This document shows positions 45,651-55,944 of a stretch of 64,000 nucleotides of DNA, piece by piece. A program made the translations under genes and the position numbers. Source of the DNA: Micromonospora_G sp040676775 (GTDB taxonomy: Bacteria; Actinomycetota; Actinomycetes; Mycobacteriales; Micromonosporaceae); the NCBI RefSeq assembly GCF_040676775.1, contig NZ_JBFAPP010000013.1:124001-188000 (forward strand), read 5' to 3'. Within the stretch, counting starts at the first letter, position 1; the number at the start of each line of letters is the position of its first letter. The notes beneath the pieces were generated by a model. The model made no database searches, was not told where the DNA came from, and was given only the letters and a program-made list of their open reading frames with translations.

Positions 45651-47873
45651 TCATGCCGGGTACGGCTTCGGCTGGACCAGCGGCACGGCCGGCTCGGCAC
45701 CATCGACCTGGGCCCGCCAGTAGGCGAGTCTGGTACGGGTGCGATCCGTGTGCGGGTGGTCGGCGCCGAGCACCCGGATCCGGTCGACGAGCAGTTCCTC
45801 CAGTTCCGCCACCGCGCCCGCCGGATCACCGGCCTCGCCCCGCCACCGGGCGAGGTTGTAGCGGGTGGTGAGGGTGCTGGGGTGGTCGGGCCCGAGGACC
45901 CGTACCCGATCGGCCAGCAACAGGGCGGAGGCGGTCCGGGCACCGGCGGGGTCGCCGGCCAGACCGCGCCAGAAGGCCACGTTGTAACGGGTGTTGAGGG
46001 TGTTCGGATGATCCGGGCCCAGCACCCTCGACAAATCCTCCAGCAACTGCTCGAAGGCGACCAGGGCACCGGCCGGGTCCCCCGCCCTGCCTCGCCAGAA
46101 GGCCAGGTTGTGCCGGGCGTTGAGGGTGTCGAAGTGGTCCGAGCCGAGGAGCCGGAGGAAATCGGCCAACACCTCACCGAACTCACGGGCGGCCCGCTCC
46201 GGTTCACCCGCGGTGCCCCGCCAGTTGGCGAGATTGCCCCGGCAGACCAGGGTCTCCCGGTCGTCCGCCCCGTCGACCCGCAACCGGTCCGCCAACAGCC
46301 GCTCGTACGCGGCCACGGCCGCCACCGGCTCACCGTTCTGGCCCAGGGCGTACGCAACATGGTGGCGCGCGGTCAGGGTGTCGGCGTGATCGGCACCGAG
46401 CCGCGCTTCGGCACGGTCGCGCAGCCGTTGCCAGTAGACCAGCGCGTCGGCGGCGAGACCGGATTCGCTGAGGCTCCGGCCGGTCCGCCACAACAGCGGA
46501 TGCGGCTCGGGATCCCACAGCAACGGGTCGGCGTGGCGGTCGAGGGTTTCCGCGTTGGCTCGGAGTACCTGGCCGAGGGCGCTGTCCCGCTCGATCTCCG
46601 GCCAGGTGCGGTGGAGGGCGTCCGCCAGGGTGAGCGCCGCCAGCCGGAACTGTTCGGGGCGCAACTGTTCCCGGGTGGCCCGCTGCACCAGGCCGTGTAC
46701 CCGGACGGCCCGAGCCGCCTGGGCGGGTTCGAAACTGATCAGGTTGACGCGGTGCAGGCCGTACAGCGTGTCGCTGGCATCCTCGGCGTCCACGGCCCGC
46801 TCCCCCGCATGCTCGACCGGCCGGGCGTGCCGCAGGTGGTCAAGGGTCACCTGGGTGGTGAGCACCGGCGCGGGGACGCCATTCGGGTCCAGCAGACTGA
46901 GCAGGTGGAGCATCGACCGGGCCAGACCCGGTGGGTGCAGCCGGTCGGCGAGTTCGACGGAGAGTGCCCAGGTGGCGGCCACCGTCTCGCGGTGGTCGTC
47001 CGGCAGCGCGCCCGGCTCGGGCAGGAGTTCCGGCAGCCTGCGCCGGGCGTCGACCAGCCGGCGTCGGTAGTCGCCGAAGCCCAGTCCCCGGTCGGCCAGG
47101 TAGGCGGCGGCCTGGGCCAGGGCCAGCGGCAGGTGACCCAGCTCGGCGGCGAGCAGCCGGGCCTGTCCCGCCTCGTCGTCGCGACCGGTCTTCCCGACGA
47201 GGTAGCGGGTGGCCTGGTCCGGGGTGAACAGACCGACCTCGACCAGCCGACGACCGGCCCCGACCAGGGCGGTGTCCCGGCGCCGGGTGGTCACCACGGT
47301 GTGCCCGGTCACCGGTTGCGGTGGCCAGAGTCCGTGCAGGTCGGCCGGGTCGGAAAGGTCGTCGAGCACGATCAGCCAGCGCCGCTCGGTCTGGGCCAGC
47401 CAGGCGAGGAAGCGGCGGGCGTCGGCGTCGCCGCCGGTACGTTCGCCCGGCAGCACCTCGGCCGCCGCCCCGGCATAACCGGCGACGATCGAGTCCCGGC
47501 TGCGGGCGGTGATCCAGACCAGCAGGTCCACCGCGCGTTCCTGCCAGGCGTGACGGGCCAGTTGCGCCGCGACCTGGGTCTTGCCCACCCCGCCCAGGCC
47601 GACCAGCACCCGCACCCCGGCGACCGGCTCCGCGGTGCCGTCCGAGTCGCCGTTGCCGTAAGGCTCGACGGCACGGTCCTGGAAGCAGTCCGCCGCGGCC
47701 GGGACCACGCCGACCCGGCAGGGCCAGGTCACCGGCGGGCGGGCGGCCACGAAGAGGTTCGTCTGGAAGCCGCCGTCGCCGACCTGTACGCCGAGCGCGG
47801 CGGCGGCATCGACGTGCCAGCGCGGCGTCGCCTGCGGACCGACCTCCACGTCCACCTCCCGGGAGCCAATCAT
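45651..47873 (-). CDS. STAND-type NTPase with NB-ARC module and C-terminal TPRs
   Basis: The 740-residue protein has an N-terminal domain with FQTNLFVAARPPVTWPCRVG. The P-loop is VLVGLGGVGKTQVAAQLA (about residues 88-105), Walker B is RWLIVLDDLSDP (about 166) and sensor-like TVVTTRRRDTAL is near 195. The helical and winged-helix-like part contains LGHLPLALAQAAAYL. From about residue 490 on there are at least five TPR-like units ending G-x-DHPxTL-x-TRxN. STAND NTPases act as ATP-driven signal switches in regulation or defence. The ATG at 47873 is the first start; GTG codons at residues 7 and 9, after GGGAGG, are alternatives. A 22-codon ORF precedes it. Confidence 0.85.
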   Translation of the reverse strand: MIGSREVDVEVGPQATPRWHVDAAAALGVQVGDGGFQTNLFVAARPPVTWPCRVGVVPAAADCFQDRAVEPYGNGDSDGTAEPVAGVRVLVGLGGVGKTQVAAQLARHAWQERAVDLLVWITARSRDSIVAGYAGAAAEVLPGERTGGDADARRFLAWLAQTERRWLIVLDDLSDPADLHGLWPPQPVTGHTVVTTRRRDTALVGAGRRLVEVGLFTPDQATRYLVGKTGRDDEAGQARLLAAELGHLPLALAQAAAYLADRGLGFGDYRRRLVDARRRLPELLPEPGALPDDHRETVAATWALSVELADRLHPPGLARSMLHLLSLLDPNGVPAPVLTTQVTLDHLRHARPVEHAGERAVDAEDASDTLYGLHRVNLISFEPAQAARAVRVHGLVQRATREQLRPEQFRLAALTLADALHRTWPEIERDSALGQVLRANAETLDRHADPLLWDPEPHPLLWRTGRSLSESGLAADALVYWQRLRDRAEARLGADHADTLTARHHVAYALGQNGEPVAAVAAYERLLADRLRVDGADDRETLVCRGNLANWRGTAGEPERAAREFGEVLADFLRLLGSDHFDTLNARHNLAFWRGRAGDPAGALVAFEQLLEDLSRVLGPDHPNTLNTRYNVAFWRGLAGDPAGARTASALLLADRVRVLGPDHPSTLTTRYNLARWRGEAGDPAGAVAELEELLVDRIRVLGADHPHTDRTRTRLAYWRAQVDGAEPAVPLVQPKPYPA

Positions 47874-47898
47874 GCCCGGCCGAGCGGTCGGGTGGGTG

Positions 47899-47967
47899 TC
47901 ACGTCGGCGGCAGCGGCGTCCGGCGGCCGTAGAGCGCCTGGATGCCTTCCTCGTCTGATTCGTCCAT
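47899..47967 (-). CDS. Possible 22-residue peptide upstream of the STAND NTPase gene
   Basis: ATG at 47965-47967 opens MDESDEEGIQALYGRRTPLP and two more codons before TGA. It is acidic at the start and basic/Pro-rich at the end. It is 25 nt ahead of the STAND start and on the same strand. An in-frame GTG four codons upstream is an alternative. It may be a leader peptide or a chance ORF; there is no homology information. Confidence 0.3.
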   Translation of the reverse strand: MDESDEEGIQALYGRRTPLPPT

Positions 47968-48159
47968 CTCCGACGCCACCCCTCGTCCGCCGGGAATCGC
48001 CCCGGGCGGAGCAGCTCCGCTCCGGTGTCCGCCAGCTAACCTCAGCTCGTCCGGTCGCGGCTACCCCGACCGGCGCGCCCGCCGCCGACCCACCCACGGC
48101 TACTCACCCACATCGGGCCGTGGCGGACGGTAGTCGTACCGGGAGAAGGAGAACGACCC

Positions 48160-48600
48160 GTGACCACGCCGCACCGGCCCGACCTGGCCGCGCAGCTCGA
48201 CCTCGCAAGCCACCCCGAGGGCGGCTGGTTCCGCGAAACCTGGCGGTCCGCGCACAGCTTCCACCCCGACGGGTACGCCGCGGCGCGCAGCGCGGCCACC
48301 GCGATCCTGTTCCTGCTCGCCCCCGGTGAGGAGTCCCGCTGGCACCTGGTCCGCTCGGACGAGCTGTGGTTCTGGCACTCCGGCGGACCGCTGACCCTGC
48401 GCTTCGGCGGCACCGGGGAGCAGCCGGCGGCCGACCCGGACGAGGTGCTGCTCGGCGCCGACGTGGCCGCCGGCCAGCAGCCACAGGTGCTCATCCCCGG
48501 CGGGGTGTGGCAGGCGGCGGTGCCCGCCGGTGACCAGCCGGTGCTGGTGAGCTGCGTGGTCGCGCCGGGCTTCGACTTCGCCGACTTCCGGCTGCTCTGA
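48160..48600 (+). CDS. DUF985 cupin-family protein
   Basis: The 146-residue protein starts at GTG after GAAGGAG. The core HPEGGWFRETWRS, LLAPGEESRWHLVRSDELWFWHSGGPL and PGGVWQAAVPAG fits the cupin_5 (DUF985) family. The His and Glu of the first cupin motif (WHLVRSDELW) are present, and metal binding is likely. The substrate is unknown. Confidence 0.9.
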   Translation: MTTPHRPDLAAQLDLASHPEGGWFRETWRSAHSFHPDGYAAARSAATAILFLLAPGEESRWHLVRSDELWFWHSGGPLTLRFGGTGEQPAADPDEVLLGADVAAGQQPQVLIPGGVWQAAVPAGDQPVLVSCVVAPGFDFADFRLL

Positions 48601-48665
48601 CTCGCCAACCGCTTCTACCGGGGGTTGTGCCCGGCATGCCCGGACCCAACCGGCAGGATGGCGGG

Positions 48666-50150
48666 GTGGACGAAAACGACATGCTCCTCTCCGCGGCCGG
48701 CGTCGACCAGCTCCGCACGGCACTGACCAACGCCGGTTACACGTCGAGCGGCATCGCCGGCCGGCTTGGTCCGCAGGCGACCAGCGGGATGGCCCGCAAC
48801 GACTTCCGGGCGGCGCTGCGGATCACCGCGGACCGGGACCCGCTCGGCACGCTGATCCGGCTGTTCGTCTGCGCACAGACCGAGCCGGAGGCGGCGGTCG
48901 CGGCGGCCCTGGCCCCGCTGCCGCTGGCCGACGCCCTCGCCGCCGGGCTGGTCGAACGCACCGACGGCGGGCTGCGCCAGGGCATCGACCTGGAGCCGTA
49001 CGGGGACGCCTGGTGGGCGCTGTCCGACGTGCCGGCGAGCGCCCGACCTGGGCGTCCGCTCGCCGCCGACCATGTGCTGGGCATCGGTGGGGCGTCGACC
49101 ACGCTGGTCGGCGCGACCGTACGGCGGCCGGTCGAGACCGCCCTGGACCTCGGCACCGGCTCCGGCGTACAGGCACTGCACCTGGCCACCCACGCACGCC
49201 GGGTGACCGCCACCGACTTCTCCACCCGTTCGCTGCGTTTCGCGGCGACCACCGCCGCGCTCAACGGCCAGCAGTGGGAGCTGTTGCACGGCGACATGAC
49301 CGCACCGGTCGCCGGTCGCCGCTTCGACCTCGTGGTCAGCAACCCGCCGTTCGTGGTCGGGCCCGGCACCACCACGCACAGCTACCGCGACTCGGGACGG
49401 GTCGGCGACGGGATCGCGGCGGAATTGGCCGCCGCAGCGCCGGACCTGCTGACCGAGGGCGGCACCATGCAGTACCTCGCCAACTGGGTGCACGTCGCCG
49501 GTGAGGACTGGGGCGAGCGGGTGGCCGGTTGGTTCGCCGGCACCGGGCTCGACGCCTGGGTGATCCAGCGCGAGGTGGCCGACCCGATGGCGTACGTCGA
49601 CCTGTGGCTGGCCGACGCGAGCGAGGCGACCGACCCGCACCGGATCGCCGCCTGGCTGGACTGGTTCGACGCGCAGAAGGTGGAGGCGGTCGGCTTCGGG
49701 CTGATCAACCTGCGCCGGGGCGGGCACGACCAGCCGGTGGTCCGGGTCGAGGACCTTCGCCAACCGGTGCAGCCGCCGATGGGCGACCAGATCGCCGGCT
49801 GGTTCGACCGCCAGGACTGGCTGCGCGTACGCGACACCGAGGCGCTGCTGGCCAGCCGCTACCGGATCGCGGAGGGGTTGCAGCTGCGGCAGGAGGCGAC
49901 CATGGGTCCGGACGGCTGGGCGGTGGACCGGCAGGTGCTCGCCATGCCGCACGGGCTGCGCTGGAGCGAGGAGGTGGACCCACTGGTGCTGGCCCTGGTC
50001 AGCGGAGCCGACGGGCAGGTGCCGCTGCGCGAGCAGCTGGCGGTGCTGGCGATCGCGCACGAGGTGGCGGCCGACGACCTGGCCGACGCGGCCGGCCCGA
50101 TCATCGCGCACCTGGTGGAACGGGGTCTGATCACCCCCGAGACGGACTGA
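48666..50150 (+). CDS. SAM-dependent methyltransferase with NPPF motif (N6-adenine/glutamine type)
   Basis: The 494-residue protein has an N-terminal domain of about 145 residues (VDQLRTALTNAGYTSSGIAGRLG, a DUF7059-like segment). Next is a Rossmann methyltransferase with motif I ALDLGTGSGVQALHLA (about residue 160) and VTATDFS. Motif IV is LVVSNPPFVV (about residue 223), which marks enzymes that methylate amide or exocyclic amino groups. A C-terminal winged-helix-like domain follows. GTG 48666 is preferred; the frame opens at 48627. It is followed 5 nt later by dtd, so they are likely co-transcribed. Confidence 0.82.
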   Translation: MDENDMLLSAAGVDQLRTALTNAGYTSSGIAGRLGPQATSGMARNDFRAALRITADRDPLGTLIRLFVCAQTEPEAAVAAALAPLPLADALAAGLVERTDGGLRQGIDLEPYGDAWWALSDVPASARPGRPLAADHVLGIGGASTTLVGATVRRPVETALDLGTGSGVQALHLATHARRVTATDFSTRSLRFAATTAALNGQQWELLHGDMTAPVAGRRFDLVVSNPPFVVGPGTTTHSYRDSGRVGDGIAAELAAAAPDLLTEGGTMQYLANWVHVAGEDWGERVAGWFAGTGLDAWVIQREVADPMAYVDLWLADASEATDPHRIAAWLDWFDAQKVEAVGFGLINLRRGGHDQPVVRVEDLRQPVQPPMGDQIAGWFDRQDWLRVRDTEALLASRYRIAEGLQLRQEATMGPDGWAVDRQVLAMPHGLRWSEEVDPLVLALVSGADGQVPLREQLAVLAIAHEVAADDLADAAGPIIAHLVERGLITPETD

Positions 50151-50155
50151 TCGCG

Positions 50156-50578
50156 GTGCGCGCGGTGGTGCAGACGGTCAGTCGGGCCAGTGTCACGGTC
50201 GACGGCGAGGTGGTCGGTGCGATCGCCGACGGACTGCTGGTGCTGGTCGGGGTGACCCACACCGACACCCCGGCGGCGGCCGAGACGATGGCCCGCAAGG
50301 TGTACGAGCTGCGGATCCTGGACGACGAGCGGTCGGCGTCGGAGGTCGGGGCGCCGGTGCTGGTGGTCAGCCAGTTCACCCTGTACGGCGACGCCCGCAA
50401 GGGCCGGCGGCCGAGCTGGGGCGGTGCGGCGCCGGCCGAGCTGGCCGAGCCGTTGGTGAAGTCGTTCGCCGAGGCGCTGCGGGCGCGCGGCGCGACGGTC
50501 GAGACCGGCCGGTTCCGGGCCCACATGCTGGTCGAGAGCGTGAACGTCGGCCCGTGCACGATCCTGCTAGACGTGTGA
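50156..50578 (+). CDS. dtd: D-aminoacyl-tRNA deacylase
   Basis: The 140-residue DTD removes D-amino acids from tRNA. The catalytic SQFTLYGDARKGRRPS motif is present. The second conserved patch is FRAHMLVESVNVGPCTILL, where the usual N-D-G-P is N-V-G-P. GTG 50156 follows the upstream methyltransferase closely. The last 20 bp plus the stop codon are partly repeated twice more downstream. Confidence 0.9.
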   Translation: MRAVVQTVSRASVTVDGEVVGAIADGLLVLVGVTHTDTPAAAETMARKVYELRILDDERSASEVGAPVLVVSQFTLYGDARKGRRPSWGGAAPAELAEPLVKSFAEALRARGATVETGRFRAHMLVESVNVGPCTILLDV

Positions 50579-50664
50579 GCGGTCCCGGCCCTCGCACGAG
50601 CCTGCTCGACCTGTGAGCGGGCCGGGGACGATCCTGCTCGATTGCTGAGCGGTCCCGGCCCGGC
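50556..50664 (+). repeat. Tandem repeat spanning the dtd stop codon
   Basis: Three diverged units start near 50556, 50594 and 50626 and share CCTGCT-x-GA and TGAGCGG. The first unit contains the end of dtd and its stop codon. The others continue as non-coding copies of the same segment. Confidence 0.65.
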
Positions 50665-50697
50665 CCGCTCCACCAGGTGTGGGCGGGACGGGCCGGG
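50659..50697. terminator. Terminator hairpin between dtd and spo0M
   Basis: CCCGGCCCG (50659-50667) pairs with CGGGCCGGG (50689-50697) between convergent genes. Confidence 0.6.
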
Positions 50698-50705
50698 TGG
50701 GACGG

Positions 50706-51494
50706 CTAGAAGAACAGGCCGCGCTGGCGCATCGACTGGCGCAGCCAGCCGTCGAGCTGGGCGGCCCAGTCGGTCTGGTCGGCGGTGGCGTAGTCGACCG
50801 TGAACCGGCCGAACGCGTCGCGGCCCTCGGAGAAGACGCCGCCCCGCTTGTCGATCTCCAAGACGAGTTGGAGGTGCTGGGGCGTACCGACGAAGCTCAG
50901 TTCGAGCTGGTTGATGGCGCGGGCGTACTGGGGCGCCGGGTAGAACTCGATCTCCTGGTAGAACGGCAGCGTCTGCTGCACCCCGTAGATCCGGCCCCGC
51001 TCGACGTCGGCCCGGGTGAACCGGAAGCCGAGCCGGAGCAGGGCGTCGAGGATGCGCTCCTGCGCCGGCAACGGATGTACGGCAACCGCGTCGAGGTCGC
51101 CCTTGTCCACCGCGCGGGCCACCTCCAACTCGGTACGCAGCCCCATCGTCATGCCGTGCAGGTGCTGGCCGTAGACCTCGGTGATCGGCGTCTCCCACGG
51201 CACCTCGAAGCGGAACGGGATCTCGTGCCGTTGCCCGCCCTCCAGCCGGAACGCGCCGGTGGCGCGCTGGCGCTGGAACTCCTGCGTGGTGTCGTACTCG
51301 CCGTCGCCGCTCTCCACCTCGACCCGGGTGACGAGGCCCAACGCGACGTACTCGATGTCGACCGGGTGGTCGCCCCCGCTGATCTGGATCCGGCCCTCGA
51401 GCTGCCCGCCCGGACGGCAGTTCGGGTTGTTCAGCACGGTTTCCACGGACGGGCCACCTACACCCATCGCCTGCATCAGTCTTTTGAAGACCAC
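50706..51494 (-). CDS. spo0M: Sporulation-control protein Spo0M (arrestin-like)
   Basis: The 262-residue protein begins MVFKRLMQAMGVGGPSVETV at GTG 51494, which has GGGAGG 5 nt upstream. The two beta-sandwich halves are typical of Spo0M: GQLEGRIQISGGDHPVDIEYVAL in the first, and QYARAINQLELSFVGTPQHL in the second. The family modulates sporulation and cell division in Bacillus and is common in actinomycetes. The frame is open further upstream to 51668, but that is probably not translated. Confidence 0.87.
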   Translation of the reverse strand: MVFKRLMQAMGVGGPSVETVLNNPNCRPGGQLEGRIQISGGDHPVDIEYVALGLVTRVEVESGDGEYDTTQEFQRQRATGAFRLEGGQRHEIPFRFEVPWETPITEVYGQHLHGMTMGLRTELEVARAVDKGDLDAVAVHPLPAQERILDALLRLGFRFTRADVERGRIYGVQQTLPFYQEIEFYPAPQYARAINQLELSFVGTPQHLQLVLEIDKRGGVFSEGRDAFGRFTVDYATADQTDWAAQLDGWLRQSMRQRGLFF

Positions 51495-51783
51495 GCCGTC
51501 CTCCCTGGCTTTCTTCGGCTCTTGCTGGTTCTCGTTGCTGGCCCGGTGGCCAATCGGTGGCACAGTAACCGGTCCCGGCAAGCCCTCGTTCGCAGACTGA
51601 GCGCTCAGAATATTATCGACGTACCGCATTAAATCGGGTAAGTCACCCGGATCACCTCCCGGATTCATGCCACCTGGACGATCGCCTCACCGCCGCTTCA
51701 CGCCCCGCCCGCCAAGCTGTTTCCATCGGCGCCACAGGGCTGCCGGTACGCGCCACTTAGTCGACGCGGGGAGGCGACTGAAG

Positions 51784-52830
<1,047 letters not shown>

Positions 52831-52845
52831 CGCTCACCGGCCGTA

Positions 52846-52896
52846 CGGAAGGGCCTCCGGTCGACAGCGGTTCGCGTCGACCAGGGGTCCTTTCCG
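52846..52896 (+). terminator. Imperfect long hairpin downstream of sigB
   Basis: CGGAAGGGCCTCCGGTCGAC (52846-52865) and the region ending TTTCCG (52896) pair with mismatches; the inner GTCGAC/GTCGACC stem is good. Confidence 0.6.
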
Positions 52897-52948
52897 TGTC
52901 CGGCCCGACCGGCGCCATGATCAGGGGACGGGGTGAGAGAGTTCGGGC

Positions 52949-53305
52949 ATGAGAATCGCGAACCTGGGCCTGCGATTCCTGCTGGAGCTCGGCGCGCTGG
53001 TCGCGCTCGCCTACGGCGGCTGGCTGGCCGGCGAGCCACAACTGTGGCAGCGGCTGCTGCTGGCCGTGCTGTTCCCGCTCGCCGCCGCGCTGATCTGGGG
53101 CCGCTGGGTCGCGCCGAGATCGGACCGGAAGCTGGCCGACCCGGTACGCCTGGTCCCGGAGTGGGTGGTCTTCGGCAGCGCGACCGCCGTACTGGTTGTC
53201 GCCGGCCGTCCCTACCTCGGCGCCGCGCTGGCGGTACTGGCCGCCGCCAACCGACTGATGCTGTGGCGCCTGGGCAGCGACACCGACGGCCGCGCGGTGC
53301 GTTGA
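52949..53305 (+). CDS. DUF2568 (YrdB-like) membrane protein
   Basis: The 118-residue protein has four TM helices and starts LGLRFLLELGALVALAYGGW, a YrdB family hallmark. WGRWVAPRS is in a loop and PEWVVFGSA begins the third helix. The function is unknown. Confidence 0.85.
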   Translation: MRIANLGLRFLLELGALVALAYGGWLAGEPQLWQRLLLAVLFPLAAALIWGRWVAPRSDRKLADPVRLVPEWVVFGSATAVLVVAGRPYLGAALAVLAAANRLMLWRLGSDTDGRAVR

Positions 53306-53326
53306 CCGGACCCGGCCGCCGATCGG

Positions 53327-55930
53327 TCAGAGACGGCGGGGACCGGTGTCGGGACGGGTGGCCGAGGGGCCGAGCGTGATCTCGGCGTGCAGGACCGCCA
53401 CCCCGTCGGGGCGAGCCAGCACCGGGTTGAGGCGCAGCGACCGTACGCGTGGTTGCTCGTCCACCAGCCGGCCCACCCGTTGGAGCAGGTCGGCCAGCGC
53501 GGCCCGGTCGACCGGGTCCGCGCCCCGGTAACCGTGCAGCAGCGGCGCGGCCCGTGGCCCGTCGATCAGCGCGGCGGCGTCCCGGTCCGTCAGCGGTGCC
53601 GCCCGCCAGGCCCGGTCACCGAGCAACTCGGTCGCCACCCCGCCGAGCCCGAAGCCGACCACCGGGCCGAACACGGGATCCTCGACCGCCTCCACCACGC
53701 ACGCGACCCCCGGTGGCACCATCGGCTGGACCAGCACCCCGGCACCGAACGGTTCGGCGATCTCCCGGTACGCACGGCGTACCGCCTCGTCGTCGGCGAG
53801 GCCCAGGCGTACCGCGCCCAGGTCGAGCCGGTGCCGCAGTCCCTCCCTGGCCGCCTTGAGCACCACCGGGTAACCCCGGACGCGGGCAGCCTCCACCGCC
53901 GCCTCGACGGACTCGGCCACTGTGGACGGCACGACCGGGATCCCGTACGCGGCGAGCAGCCGCTCGGCCAGCCCGGTCCCACCGTCGGTCAGCGCGAAAC
54001 CCGCCGCCTCGGCGTCGACGCCGGCCAGTTCGGGCAGCTCACCCATTGGTTCACGTAACCAGCCGGCGTAGCCGGTCATCCGGGCCAGGGCCCGTACCGC
54101 CTCCTCCACCGACGGGTACGACGGCACCCCGGCCGGCGGTCGCCCGACCGGGAAGGTCACCACCGTCGGCCGGTCCCCGGCCAGCGCCACGCTCGCCACC
54201 GCCGAGGTGAAGTCGGCGTCCTCCCCCACGAGCTGACCCGGCAACGGCGGGGCGAAGTGCACCAGCAGGGCGTCGACCTCCGGGTCCACCGCGGCGTCGG
54301 CGAGCGCGTCGGCGAAGTCGTGCGCGGTGGCCTGTGGCTCGACGTTGCGCGGGTAACCGGCGGCGACGGTGAGCCCGTACGCCCGGCAGGCGATCGCGGC
54401 CAGGTCGGCCAGTGCGGTGGAGTTGCCGACGATCCCGATCCGCCGGCCGGCCGGCAGCGGCTGCTGCGCCAGCAGCACCCCGACGTCGAAGAGTTCCGCC
54501 ACGGTGTCGACCCGGATCACGCCGGACTGGGCGTACAGGGCGGTCATCGCCGCAGCGTCCGGACCGGCGGGCACGGAATCCGACCGGGGCTGCACGGACG
54601 CGGGCTGGCGGGTGGACGAGGCGAGCGCCACCACCGGTTTGGTACGGCCGATCCGGCGGGCCAGCCGGGCGAACTTGCGCGGATTGCCGAAGGTCTCCAG
54701 GTAGAGCAGGATCACGTCGGTTCCGGGATCGTCCTGCCAGTACTGCAACAGGTCGTTGCCGGACACGTCGGCCCGGTTGCCGGCGGAGACGAAACTCGAC
54801 AGGCCCAGCCCACGGCGTTCCGCCTCGGCCAGCAGCGCCACCCCGAGCACACCGGACTGGCTGAAGAAGCCGACCCGCCCCGGGGACGGCAGCCGGGGCG
54901 CGAGGGTGGCGTTGAGGCGTACCCGCTCGTCGGTGTTGGCGACACCCAGGCAGTTCGGCCCGACCACGCGCATGCCGGCGGCGTGCGCGGCGCGGATCAG
55001 GTCGCGCTCGGCGGCGGCGCCGGCCGGTCCGGACTCGGCGAAACCGGCCGAGACCACGACCAGGCCGTGCAGGCCGGCACCGGCAGCGTCGGCCACCACA
55101 CCGGGTACGGCCTCTGGCGGCACCGCGACGACCGCCAGGTCCAGCGGTACGCCGGCAGCAGCCGCCGTCGGGTACGCGGGCAGCCCACCCACCACGGCCG
55201 CGCTCGGGTGCACCGGTACCAGGTGTCCGGTGAAACCGCCGTCGCGCAGGTGCCCGAGGATGGCCGCCCCGATGCCCTGACCGGTGGCGCTGGCCCCGTA
55301 CACGGCGATGCCGGTGGGTGCGAGCAGCCGGGCGATCGACCGGGCCTCGGTCAGGTGCTCCCGGCCCCACTGCACCCGTAGCGACGCCTCGGTGGGGGCG
55401 ATCGGGAAGCTGAGGTGGACCACACCGTCGGCGTACTGGCGCTGCACCAGGTAGCCGAAGTCGGCGAAGACCCGCAGCATCATCGCGTTGGACGGCAGCA
55501 CCTCGGCGACGAACCGGGTGATCCCCTCCCGGCGGGCCGCCTCGGCCAGGTGTTCCAGCAGCACCGGTCCGATGCCGCGCCCCTGGTGGGCGTCCTCGAC
55601 CACGAACGCGACCTCGGCGTCGGTCGCGCCGGGGCCGAGCCGGTCGAACCGGCCGACGGCGAGGATCCGCTCCCCCGCGACCACCACGAACGCCTCCCGG
55701 TCGTGGTGGTCGACGGTGACGAACCGGTGCAGGTCCCGCTCCGGAATGCGCGGGTACGGCGAGAAGTAGCGCAGGTAGCGGGTGCGGTCGGAGAACCGGG
55801 AGTGCATGGCGACGATGCCGGCCGCGTCGTCTACGCGGATCGGTCGCAAGTGGACGGTGGTGCCGTCACGCAACAGCACGTCTGCCGAGCGGTCCGGTGG
55901 GCCCTCGACCACGCTCGGGTCGCCTCCCAT
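53327..55930 (-). CDS. GNAT acetyltransferase fused to NDP-forming acyl-CoA synthetase-like domains (Pat-type protein acetyltransferase)
   Basis: The 867-residue protein starts at ATG 55928-55930. Residues about 15-180 are a GNAT domain (HLRPIRVDDAAGIVAMHSR, acetyl-CoA-binding VVEDAHQGRGIGPVLLEHL). A CoA-binding Rossmann domain follows (VYGASATGQGIGAAILGHL), then a succinyl-CoA ligase-like part (GFFSQSGVLGVALL, VGPNCLG). The last 230 residues are an ATP-grasp-like domain (YPVVLKAAREGLRHRLDLGAV). The phospho-His loop seen in real ADP-forming ligases is not obvious. The architecture matches Pat/PatA lysine acetyltransferases that modify acetyl-CoA synthetase. It follows acuC by 14 nt. Confidence 0.82.
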   Translation of the reverse strand: MGGDPSVVEGPPDRSADVLLRDGTTVHLRPIRVDDAAGIVAMHSRFSDRTRYLRYFSPYPRIPERDLHRFVTVDHHDREAFVVVAGERILAVGRFDRLGPGATDAEVAFVVEDAHQGRGIGPVLLEHLAEAARREGITRFVAEVLPSNAMMLRVFADFGYLVQRQYADGVVHLSFPIAPTEASLRVQWGREHLTEARSIARLLAPTGIAVYGASATGQGIGAAILGHLRDGGFTGHLVPVHPSAAVVGGLPAYPTAAAAGVPLDLAVVAVPPEAVPGVVADAAGAGLHGLVVVSAGFAESGPAGAAAERDLIRAAHAAGMRVVGPNCLGVANTDERVRLNATLAPRLPSPGRVGFFSQSGVLGVALLAEAERRGLGLSSFVSAGNRADVSGNDLLQYWQDDPGTDVILLYLETFGNPRKFARLARRIGRTKPVVALASSTRQPASVQPRSDSVPAGPDAAAMTALYAQSGVIRVDTVAELFDVGVLLAQQPLPAGRRIGIVGNSTALADLAAIACRAYGLTVAAGYPRNVEPQATAHDFADALADAAVDPEVDALLVHFAPPLPGQLVGEDADFTSAVASVALAGDRPTVVTFPVGRPPAGVPSYPSVEEAVRALARMTGYAGWLREPMGELPELAGVDAEAAGFALTDGGTGLAERLLAAYGIPVVPSTVAESVEAAVEAARVRGYPVVLKAAREGLRHRLDLGAVRLGLADDEAVRRAYREIAEPFGAGVLVQPMVPPGVACVVEAVEDPVFGPVVGFGLGGVATELLGDRAWRAAPLTDRDAAALIDGPRAAPLLHGYRGADPVDRAALADLLQRVGRLVDEQPRVRSLRLNPVLARPDGVAVLHAEITLGPSATRPDTGPRRL

Positions 55931-55944
55931 CACCTGCTCGGCTC

